From Methanobrevibacter cuticularis (GTDB lineage Archaea; Methanobacteriota; Methanobacteria; Methanobacteriales; Methanobacteriaceae): a DNA stretch of 36,062 nucleotides. Shown piece by piece: positions 28,101 through 36,062 of the stretch. A program made the translations under genes and the position numbers. Position 1 is the first letter of the stretch. Every line of letters starts with the position of its first letter. Where the stretch lies: contig NZ_LWMW01000093.1 of the NCBI RefSeq assembly GCF_001639285.1, forward strand, positions 1 through 36,062, in the 5' to 3' direction. Under the pieces are notes generated by a model. The model ran no database searches and was not told the DNA's origin. It saw only the letters and a list, made by a program, of their open reading frames with translations.

Positions 28101-31100
28101 ATGATAAAAACGAGTATACTAATAGCTACTATTTTATTATTAGCTATTAGCTTAAATGCAAGTTTTGCTATTAATAATACTACTACTGGTGGTATAAATA
28201 CAGCAATAAATGGCGCTTCTCCAGGTGATACAGTAAATTTAGATCCTGGTAACTACACAGGAGGTAACAATAGAGGAATAACTATTAACAAAAATGTAAC
28301 AATCCAAGGAAACGGATCTGCTGCTGATGTAATAATTGACGCACTAGGATCAAACCGAATATTCATTATAAGTAATAACTTGAATGTGACTTTCATCAAC
28401 ATAACATTCGCTAATGGAAGATCTACAGATGGGGGAGCAATATATAATCAATACTTCGCAACAACGATGACTTTCATCAACTGTACATTCACAAATAACA
28501 ATGCAACTCGTTGGGGTGGTGCTATCTCCAATAATGGTGCAAATATGATTGTTAATGGTTCTACTTTCATTAACAACAAAGCAACTAACCAAGGTGGTGC
28601 TATCTACAATACTGGTGGTGTTAATATGAGTGTTAGTGGTTCTACTTTCATTAACAACAGTGCTGGTTATGGTGTTGGTGCTAGTTATGGTGGTACTATC
28701 CGTAATGATGCTGCTAATTTTAGTGTTAGTGGTTCTACTTTCATTAACAGCAGTGCTGTTTATGGTGGTGCTATCTTTACTACTGATACTGGTCCTAATG
28801 TTAGTGTTAGGGATTCTAATTTCACTAACAACACTGCAAATTTGTTTGGTGGTGCTATCAGCACTCAAGGTACTAATATGAGTGTTAGTGGTTCTATTTT
28901 CATTAACAACAAAGCAACTAATCCTATTCTTAGTCTAGCCAACTACTCTGGTGGTGGTGCTATCGATAATTCTGGTGCCAATTCGAGTATTATTGGTTCT
29001 ACTTTCATTAACAACTCTGCAGTTAGTTCTATTCTTAGTCCTGGCGGTGCTGGTGGCGGTGCTATCCGGAATACTGTTGGTTTGAGTATTATTGGTTCTA
29101 CTTTCATTAACAATACTGCAACTTTTTTTGGAGGGGCTATCTTCAGTAGGCCTTCTAATTTTAGTGTTATTGATTCTACTTTCATTAACAGCAGTGCTGG
29201 TTATGGTGGTGGTATTTTTGCTATGGGTGCTAATAATAGTATTCTAGATTCTAATTTCACTGGTAATAGTCATGCTGTTGGTTTAAATACTACTAATTTC
29301 ACATTATCTGGTAATCGTATTATTAATAATACTGTTGGTATTCAATTTGTTTTAACTAATTTGAATTATAATATCAGTGGTTTAAACAATACTAATATTA
29401 TTACTGATAATTTGTTTGCTGTTGCTATAAGTGGTAATAATACTAATTACACAGTAATAGATAGTTTTGGTTATAAGGATAATAGTGGATTTATATTCAC
29501 TAACGGTGCTAGTGGTAATCGTTTGACTGGTAATTTTACAGGTTATACTAGGTCTGATAGTAGTGGTGTTGCTGTAATGTTTAATGCTACTTCAACTAAT
29601 AATTTGGTTTATAATTCTACTATCAATGGCAGCGATGTTGGTGTTGTTTTCAATGGTACTAATAATAATTTAACTGGTTCTAATATAGTCAATAACCTAA
29701 ATGGAGGAATAATTGTCTATAATGTAACTGGTAATCGTATCAATTACAATCGTATCTACAATAATAATGGTACTGGATTTGATATAGTAAACCTTGGAAC
29801 TAATACTAATGCTGATTTGAACTGGTGGGGTAAAAACAATATAAGTAGTATTGTTTCTGGTGTTAATACCAATAATCATTATATTTTGAATATTACTAAC
29901 ACTAGTAGTTTAGATAATGTTAATATTGGAGAGAGTATTAATTTTTATCTATTAGTCTTGAATACTACTTTGACTAATACTAATGTTACAAATTTACCAT
30001 ATTTTGTAATTAATGGTACTTTTAATGGTGGAGCTTATAATTCCAGCCGTGATAGTAATTTTACTTATGTGTTCAATATTTTATCTGGAGAGACTCAAAA
30101 TATAGATGCTTCTTTAGATGATGAATATGTATTTATAAATTTTGATGTGATAAAATATTCTACTAACTCAACTATCATTTTTAATCCTAATCCTGTCCCT
30201 ATCGGCGATAATGTCACTGTTAGCGGTCAGTTAGCTAATTATACTGGGATAAGTAATGTTAACGTTACTGTTGATGGTAAAACATTTACTAATGTAACTG
30301 TTAATAATACTGGTGGTTGGAATATAGTTTATACTACTAATCGTACTGGAACTTTAACTGTAGTTGTTAGCTTCGCTGGCAATGAAAATTACACAGCTTT
30401 TACTAATACTACAACTTTCACAGTAGCTAAAAATAGTACTAACTCAACTATAATTGTTAATCCTAATCCTGTAAATATCGGTGTAAATACTACTATTAGC
30501 GGTATTTTAGCTAACTATACTGGGATAACCAATGTTACCGTTATTATTGGCGGTGATATTAGATCAGTAGCTGTTAATAGTACTGGTGGTTGGAGTATGA
30601 ATTATACTACAACTCAAACTGGCACTTTAACTGTAATTATTATCTTTAATGGTAATGATAATTACACAAGCTTTATTAATTCTACAACTTTCACTGTAGC
30701 TAAAAATAGTACTAATTCAACTGTTGTTGTTAGTCCTAATCCAGTTCAAATTGGTAATAATGTCATTGTTAGTGGTGTTTTAGCTAATTATTCTGGGATA
30801 TCTAGTGTCACCGTTATTATTGGTGGTGATATTAGATCAGTGGCTGTTAATAGTACTGGTGGTTGGAGTATGAATTATACTACAACTCAAACTGGCACTT
30901 TAACTGTAATTGTTAGTTTTGCTGGTAATGATAATTACACAAGCTTTATTAATTCTACAACTTTCACAGTAAATAAGAATAGTACTAATTCAACTATCGT
31001 TGTTAGTCCTAATCCAGTTCAGATTGGTGTAAATACTACTATTAGTGGTGTTTTAGCTAATTATACTGGGATAACTAGTGTTACTGTTACTGTTGATGGT

Positions 31101-34100
31101 ATACAATTTAATGTAGCTGTTAATAGTACTGGTGGTTGGAGTTTGAATTATACTACTATTCGTACTGGTAATTTAACTGTAGTTGTTAGTTTTGCTGGTA
31201 ATGATAATTACACAAGCTTTATTAATTCTACAACTTTCACTGTAGCTAAGAATAGTACTAATTCTACTATCGTTGTTAGTCCTAATCCAGTTCAGATTGG
31301 TAATAATGTCACTGTTAGTGGTGTTTTAGCTAATTATTCTGGGATATCTAGTGTTACTGTTACTGTTGATGGTATACAATTTAATGTAGCTGTTAATAGT
31401 ACTGGTGGTTGGAGTTTGAATTATACTACTGTTCGTACTGGTAATTTAACTGTAGTTGTTAGTTTTGCTGGTAATGATAATTACACAAGCTTTATTAATT
31501 CTACAACTTTTACTGTAGCTAAGAATAGTACTAATTCAACTGTTCTTGTTAGTCCTAATCCAGTTCAGATTGGTAATAATGTCACTGTTAGTGGTGTTTT
31601 AGCTAATTATTCTGGGATATCTAGTGTTACTGTTACTGTTGATGGTATACAATTTAATGTAGCTGTTAATAGTACTGGTGGTTGGAGTTTGAATTATACT
31701 ACTGTTCGTACTGGTAATTTAACTGTAGTTGTTAGTTTTGCTGGTAATGATAATTACACAAGCTTTATTAATTCTACAACTTTTACTGTAGCTAAGAATA
31801 GTACTAATTCAACTGTTCTTGTTAGTCCTAATCCAGTTCAGATTGGTAATAATGTCACTGTTAGTGGTGTTTTAGCTAATTATTCTGGGATATCTAGTGT
31901 TACTGTTACTGTTGATGGTATACAATTTAATGTAGCTGTTAATAGTACTGGTGGTTGGAGTGTAGTTTATACTACTATTCGTACTGGAACTTTAACTGTA
32001 GTTGTTAGTTTTGCTGGTAATGATAATTACACAGCTTTTACTAATTCTACAACTTTTACTGTAGCTAAGAATAGTACTAATTCTACTATTGTTGTTAGTC
32101 CTGATCCTGTTAGTATTGGTAATAATGTCACTGTTAGTGGTGTTTTAGCTAATTATTCTGGGATATCTAGTGTTAATGTTATTATTGATGGTGATGTTAG
32201 ATTAGTGGGTGTTAATAGTACTGGTGGTTGGAGTTTGAATTATGCTACTATTCGTACTGGTAATTTAAATGTAGTTGTTAGCTTTTTTGGTAATGATAAT
32301 TACACAAACTTTATTAATTCTACAACTTTTACTGTAGCTAAGAATAGTACTAATTCTACTATTGCTGTTAGTCCTGATCCTGTTAGTATTGGTAATAATG
32401 TCACTGTTAGTGGTGTTTTAGCTAATTATTCTGGGATATCTAGTGTTAATGTTATTATTGATGGTGATGTTAGATTAGTGGGTGTTAATAGTACTGGTGG
32501 TTGGAGTTTGAATTATGCTACTATTCGTACTGGTAATTTAAATGTAGTTGTTAGCTTTTTTGGTAATGATAATTACACAAACTTTATTAATTCTACAACT
32601 TTTACTGTAGCTAAGAATAGTACTAATTCTACTATTGCTGTTAGTCCTGATCCTGTTAGTATTGGTAATAATGTCACTGTTAGTGGTGTTTTAGCTAATT
32701 ATTCTGGGATATCTAGTGTTAATGTTATTATTGATGGTGATGTTAGATTAGTGGGTGTTAATAGTACTGGTGGTTGGAGTGTAGTTTATACTACTATTCG
32801 TACTGGTAATTTAAATGTAGTTGTTAGCTTTTTTGGTAATGATAATTACACAAACTTTATTAATTCTACAACTTTCACTGTAGCTAAGAATAGTACTAAT
32901 TCTACCATCTTTGTTAGTCCTAATCCAGTTCAAATTGGTAATAATGTCACTGTTAGTGGTGTTTTAGCTAATTATTCTGGGATATCTAGTGTTAATGTTA
33001 TTATTGATGGTATGCAGTTTATTGTAGCTGTTAATGGTTCTGGTGGTTGGAGTGTAGTTTATACTACTGTTCGTACTGGTAATTTAACTGTAGTTGTTAG
33101 TTTTGCTGGTAATGATAATTACACAAGCTTTACTAATTCTACAACTTTCACTGTAGCTAAGAATAGTACTAATTCAACTATCGTTGTTAGTCCTAATCCA
33201 GTTCAAATTGGTAATAATGTCACTGTTAGTGGTGTTTTAGCTAATTATTCTGGGATATCTAATGTTACTGTTACTGTTGATGGTATACAGTTTATTGTAG
33301 CTGTTAATAGTACTGGTGGTTGGAGTTTGAATTATGCTACTATTCGTACTGGTTCTATTAGTGTTGTTGTTGGTCTTTTTGGTAATGATAATTACACAAG
33401 CTTTACTAATTCTACAACTTTCACTGTAGCTAAGAATAGTACTAATTCAACTGTTGTTGTTAGTCCTAATCCAGTTCAAATTGGTAATAATGTCACTGTT
33501 AGTGGTGTTTTAGCTAATTATTCTGGGATATCTAATGTTACTGTTACTGTTGATGGTATACAGTTTATTGTAGCTGTTAATGGTTCTGGTGGTTGGAGTG
33601 TAGTTTATACTACTGTTCGTACTGGTTCTATTAGTGTTGTTGTTGGTCTTTTTGGTCATGGTAATTTCTCTGATTTCAGTAATTCTACAACTTTCACTGT
33701 AGCTAAGAATAGTACTAATTCAACTGTTGTTGTTAGTCCTAACCCTGTTAATATTGGTAATAATGTCACTGTTAGTGGTGTTTTAGCTAATTATTCTGGG
33801 ATAAACAGTGTTATTGTTAATGTTGATGGTATGCAGTTTATTGTAGCTGTTAATGGTTCTGGTGGTTGGAGTGTAGTTTATACTACTGTTCGTACTGGTT
33901 CTGTTAGTGTTGTTGTTGGTTTTGCTGGTAATGATAATTACACAAGCTTTACTAACTCTACAACTTTTACTGTAGCTAAGAATAGTACTAATTCAACTGT
34001 TCTTGTTAATCCTAATCCAGTTCAGATTGGTGTAAATACTACTATTAGTGGTGTTTTAGCTAATTATTCTGGGATATCTAATGTTACTGTTAATGTTGAT

Positions 34101-36062
34101 GGTATGCAGTTTATTGTAGCTGTTAATAGTACTGGGGGTTGGAGTGTAGTTTATACTACTGTTCGTACTGGTTCTATTAGTGTTGTTGTTGGTTTTGCTG
34201 GTAATGATAATTACACAAGCTTTACTAACTCTACAACTTTCACTGTAGCTAAGAATAGTACTAATTCAACTGTTCTTGTTAATCCTAATCCAGTTCAGAT
34301 TGGTGTAAATACTACTATTAGTGGTGTTTTAGCTAATTATACTGGGATATCTAGTGTTATTGTTAATGTTGATGGTATGCAGTTTATTGTAGCTGTTAAT
34401 GGTTCTGGTGGTTGGAGTGTAGTTTATACTACTGTTCGTACTGGTTCTGTTAGTGTTGTTGTTGGTTTTGCTGGTAATGATAATTACACAAGCTTTATTA
34501 ATTCTACAACTTTTACTGTAGCTAAGAATAGTACTAATTCAACTGTTCTTGTTAATCCTAATCCAGTTCAGATTGGTGTAAATACTACTATTAGTGGTGT
34601 TTTAGCTAATTATACTGGAATAAATCAGGTTAATGTTATTGTTGATGGTACAACATTTGCTAATGTTGCTGTTGATGGTTTTGGTTATTGGGTATTAAAT
34701 TATACTACTAATCGTACTGGTAATTTAACTGTAGTTGTTGGTTTTGCTGGTAATGATAATTATACAAGCTTTATTAATTCTACAACTTTTACTGTAGCTA
34801 AGAATAGTACTAACTCAACTATTGTTGTTGATAATGTTCAGATTGGTGAGAATGCTACTATTAGCGGTCAGTTAGCTAATTCTACTGGGATATCTAGTGT
34901 TACTGTTACTGTTGATGGTATACAGTTTAATGTAGCTGTTAATGGTTCTGGTGCTTGGAGTTTGAATTATACTACTGTTCGTACTGGTAATTTAACTGTA
35001 GTTGTTGGTTTTGCTGGTAATGATAATTACACAAGCTTTATTAATTCTACAACTTTTACTGTAGCTAAGAATAGTACTAATTCTACTGTCGTTGTTAGTC
35101 CTGATCCTGTTAGTATTGGTTCGAATGTCACTGTTAGCGGTGTTTTAGCTAATTATACAGGTATTAGTTTTGTTAATGTTATTGTTGATGGTAAACAATT
35201 TAATGTTGCTGTTGATGGTTCTGGTTATTGGGTATTAAATTATACTGCTAATCGTACTGGTAATTTAACTGTTGTTGTTGGTTTTGCTGGTAATGATAAT
35301 TACACAAGTTTTACTAATTCAACTAATTTCACAGTAAATATGGTAAATAAGAGCAGTACTAATTCAACTGTTGTTGTTAGTCCTAATCCTGTTAGTATTG
35401 GTAATAATGTCACTGTTAGTGGTGTTTTAGCTAATTATACTGGGATAGCTAGTGTTAATGTTATTGTTGATGGTAAACAATTTAATGTTGCTGTTGATGG
35501 TTCTGGTGGTTGGAGTATGGTTTATACTGCTAATCGTACTGGTAATTTAACTGTTGTTGTTGGTTTTGCTGGTAATGATAATTACACAAGCTTTACTAAT
35601 TCAACTAATTTCACAGTAAATATGGCAAATAAGAGTAGTACTAATTCAACTGTTGTTGTTAGTCCTAATCCTGTTAGTATTGGTAATAATGTCACTGTTA
35701 GTGGTCAGTTAGCTAATTATACTGGAATAACTAGTGTTAATGTTACTGTTGATGGTACACTCTTTACTGTACCTGTCAATGGTTCTGGTGGTTGGAGTAT
35801 GGTTTATACTGCTAATCGTACTGGTAATTTAACTGTTGTTGTTAGTTTTGCTGGTAATGATAATTACACAAGTTTTACTAATACTACTAGCTTTAATGTT
35901 GGTAAGTTAGGTGTTAAGTTAACTGTAAATGTTCCTGGAACTGTTAAGGTGGGTAAAACCATGATAATTGATGGTGTGCTTGTTGATGAGAATGGTAATC
36001 CTGTAGCTAATGCTTTGATTAATGTTACTGTTGATGGTAAGGTTTATTCTTTGACTACTGAT
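28101..36062 (+). CDS. Giant adhesin-like surface protein: beta-helix plus Ig-like repeats (open at right edge)
   Basis: The frame is open for 2654 codons to the last base. A signal peptide (MIKTSILIATILLLAISLNASFA) leads into a right-handed beta-helix with Pmp-like units (GGAI...N..STFINNSA) to about 29220, then NosD-like beta-helix (GNRIINN, NRIYNNNGTGF) to about 29830, a linker domain, about 21 Ig-like repeats of 91 residues (30159-35900), and a different Ig/Big-like domain at the edge (TVKVGKTMIIDGVLVDENGN). It is expected on the cell surface, in host or syntroph attachment. Codons are strongly T-ending (GGT, GTT, AAT, ACT), unlike the neighbours. An excellent ribosome site (AAGGAGGTG, 28066-28074) is correctly spaced for ACG at 28080, not for the ATG at 28101 chosen here. 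Confidence 0.92.
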   Translation, partial: MIKTSILIATILLLAISLNASFAINNTTTGGINTAINGASPGDTVNLDPGNYTGGNNRGITINKNVTIQGNGSAADVIIDALGSNRIFIISNNLNVTFINITFANGRSTDGGAIYNQYFATTMTFINCTFTNNNATRWGGAISNNGANMIVNGSTFINNKATNQGGAIYNTGGVNMSVSGSTFINNSAGYGVGASYGGTIRNDAANFSVSGSTFINSSAVYGGAIFTTDTGPNVSVRDSNFTNNTANLFGGAISTQGTNMSVSGSIFINNKATNPILSLANYSGGGAIDNSGANSSIIGSTFINNSAVSSILSPGGAGGGAIRNTVGLSIIGSTFINNTATFFGGAIFSRPSNFSVIDSTFINSSAGYGGGIFAMGANNSILDSNFTGNSHAVGLNTTNFTLSGNRIINNTVGIQFVLTNLNYNISGLNNTNIITDNLFAVAISGNNTNYTVIDSFGYKDNSGFIFTNGASGNRLTGNFTGYTRSDSSGVAVMFNATSTNNLVYNSTINGSDVGVVFNGTNNNLTGSNIVNNLNGGIIVYNVTGNRINYNRIYNNNGTGFDIVNLGTNTNADLNWWGKNNISSIVSGVNTNNHYILNITNTSSLDNVNIGESINFYLLVLNTTLTNTNVTNLPYFVINGTFNGGAYNSSRDSNFTYVFNILSGETQNIDASLDDEYVFINFDVIKYSTNSTIIFNPNPVPIGDNVTVSGQLANYTGISNVNVTVDGKTFTNVTVNNTGGWNIVYTTNRTGTLTVVVSFAGNENYTAFTNTTTFTVAKNSTNSTIIVNPNPVNIGVNTTISGILANYTGITNVTVIIGGDIRSVAVNSTGGWSMNYTTTQTGTLTVIIIFNGNDNYTSFINSTTFTVAKNSTNSTVVVSPNPVQIGNNVIVSGVLANYSGISSVTVIIGGDIRSVAVNSTGGWSMNYTTTQTGTLTVIVSFAGNDNYTSFINSTTFTVNKNSTNSTIVVSPNPVQIGVNTTISGVLANYTGITSVTVTVDGIQFNVAVNSTGGWSLNYTTIRTGNLTVVVSFAGNDNYTSFINSTTFTVAKNSTNSTIVVSPNPVQIGNNVTVSGVLANYSGISSVTVTVDGIQFNVAVNSTGGWSLNYTTVRTGNLTVVVSFAGNDNYTSFINSTTFTVAKNSTNSTVLVSPNPVQIGNNVTVSGVLANYSGISSVTVTVDGIQFNVAVNSTGGWSLNYTTVRTGNLTVVVSFAGNDNYTSFINSTTFTVAKNSTNSTVLVSPNPVQIGNNVTVSGVLANYSGISSVTVTVDGIQFNVAVNSTGGWSVVYTTIRTGTLTVVVSFAGNDNYTAFTNSTTFTVAKNSTNSTIVVSPDPVSIGNNVTVSGVLANYSGISSVNVIIDGDVRLVGVNSTGGWSLNYATIRTGNLNVVVSFFGNDNYTNFINSTTFTVAKNSTNSTIAVSPDPVSIGNNVTVSGVLANYSGISSVNVIIDGDVRLVGVNSTGGWSLNYATIRTGNLNVVVSFFGNDNYTNFINSTTFTVAKNSTNSTIAVSPDPVSIGNNVTVSGVLANYSGISSVNVIIDGDVRLVGVNSTGGWSVVYTTIRTGNLNVVVSFFGNDNYTNFINSTTFTVAKNSTNSTIFVSPNPVQIGNNVTVSGVLANYSGISSVNVIIDGMQFIVAVNGSGGWSVVYTTVRTGNLTVVVSFAGNDNYTSFTNSTTFTVAKNSTNSTIVVSPNPVQIGNNVTVSGVLANYSGISNVTVTVDGIQFIVAVNSTGGWSLNYATIRTGSISVVVGLFGNDNYTSFTNSTTFTVAKNSTNSTVVVSPNPVQIGNNVTVSGVLANYSGISNVTVTVDGIQFIVAVNGSGGWSVVYTTVRTGSISVVVGLFGHGNFSDFSNSTTFTVAKNSTNSTVVVSPNPVNIGNNVTVSGVLANYSGINSVIVNVDGMQFIVAVNGSGGWSVVYTTVRTGSVSVVVGFAGNDNYTSFTNSTTFTVAKNSTNSTVLVNPNPVQIGVNTTISGVLANYSGISNVTVNVDGMQFIVAVNSTGGWSVVYTTVRTGSISVVVGFAGNDNYTSFTNSTTFTVAKNSTNSTVLVNPNPVQIGVNTTISGVLANYTGISSVIVNVDGMQFIVAVNGSGGWSVVYTTVRTGSVSVVVGFAGNDNYTSFINSTTFTVAKNSTNSTVLVNPNPVQIGVNTTISGVLANYTGINQVNVIVDGTTFANVAVDGFGYWVLNYTTNRTGNLTVVVGFAGNDNYTSFINSTTFTVAKNSTNSTIVVDNVQIGENATISGQLANSTGISSVTVTVDGIQFNVAVNGSGAWSLNYTTVRTGNLTVVVGFAGNDNYTSFINSTTFTVAKNSTNSTVVVSPDPVSIGSNVTVSGVLANYTGISFVNVIVDGKQFNVAVDGSGYWVLNYTANRTGNLTVVVGFAGNDNYTSFTNSTNFTVNMVNKSSTNSTVVVSPNPVSIGNNVTVSGVLANYTGIASVNVIVDGKQFNVAVDGSGGWSMVYTANRTGNLTVVVGFAGNDNYTSFTNSTNFTVNMANKSSTNSTVVVSPNPVSIGNNVTVSGQLANYTGITSVNVTVDGTLFTVPVNGSGGWSMVYTANRTGNLTVVVSFAGNDNYTSFTNTTSFNVGKLGVKLTVNVPGTVKVGKTMIIDGVLVDENGNPVANALINVTVDGKVYSLTTD
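30159..35900 (+). repeat. About 21 tandem Ig-like repeats of roughly 273 bp within the adhesin
   Basis: Each unit starts at STNST(I/V)VVSPNPV and runs through IGNNVTVSGVLANYSGIS, a VDG strand, STGGWS(L/V)NYTT, RTGNLTVVVSFAGNDNYT and STTFTVAKN. Units begin near 30159, 30435, 30705 and then every 270-276 bp to about 35635. Neighbouring units are often almost identical in DNA and fall into sub-families: IQFNVAVNSTGGWS (about 31250-32070), GDVRLVGVNSTGGWS (about 32070-32889) and MQFIVAVNGSGGWS (several from 32889 on). Confidence 0.93.

Noticed and set aside
28350..29185. Minus-strand frames of 172 and 80 codons and a plus frame of 83 codons within the adhesin
   Set aside because: They are shadows produced by the repetitive beta-helix coding sequence; the main plus frame is open throughout and has the recognisable product.

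Overview
The window is from a methanogenic archaeon of the order Methanobacteriales, most likely a Methanobrevibacter or close relative. It is very AT-rich and carries mtd (methanogenesis), a cfbB/cbiA homologue (coenzyme F430 or corrinoid synthesis), a fused Kae1-Bud32 KEOPS gene, an archaeal S15 protein, TrpB2, a ModE-type regulator, and a giant surface adhesin of the kind found in host-associated Methanobrevibacter. The genus is inferred; there is no rRNA in the window.

Layout. 1-181: edge of an insertion sequence whose transposase runs off the left end. 533-9 kb: undecaprenyl-diphosphatase (uppP), a CobT-like protein, then a housekeeping block of Kae1-Bud32, an ITPase, rps15, a RecJ-like DHH exonuclease and the phosphomevalonate dehydratase large subunit (archaeal mevalonate pathway). 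9.1-12.5 kb: a radical-SAM/helix-hairpin-helix protein on the minus strand, a 0.7-kb spacer with small-ORF candidates, and cfbB. 12.8-15.2 kb: a coupled Wzy-like polymerase and GT-B-like protein, probably for envelope polysaccharide, as are uppP and the flippase at 19.7-21.3 kb. 15.9-18.9 kb: mtd with a clear promoter and terminator, hisB, a small 2[4Fe-4S] ferredoxin that appears to start at ATT, and a ModE-like regulator. 19-19.5 kb: a decayed transposase and a short element with inverted ends. 21.7-25.8 kb: an iron-sulfur flavoprotein, a 1-kb gene-poor stretch, a MNT/HEPN toxin-antitoxin pair, a degraded small-gene pair, and a coiled-coil protein. 26.1-27.5 kb: trpB2 with a TRP-box-like operator. 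28.1 kb to the right edge: a beta-helix plus Ig-like-repeat adhesin, still open at the last base (more than 2650 codons).

Two themes stand out. First, almost every long intergenic spacer holds its own private short tandem repeat (periods about 15/24, 20, 38, 43, 51 and 63 bp), and some copy the 3' end of the gene next door. Second, the adhesin looks built for variable expression: an (AT)15 tract lies just upstream of its TATA box, a terminator-like hairpin sits in its leader, its ideally placed Shine-Dalgarno points at ACG rather than ATG, and it carries about 21 near-identical 91-residue repeats dense in N-glycosylation sequons. No CRISPR array, rRNA or tRNA was seen.
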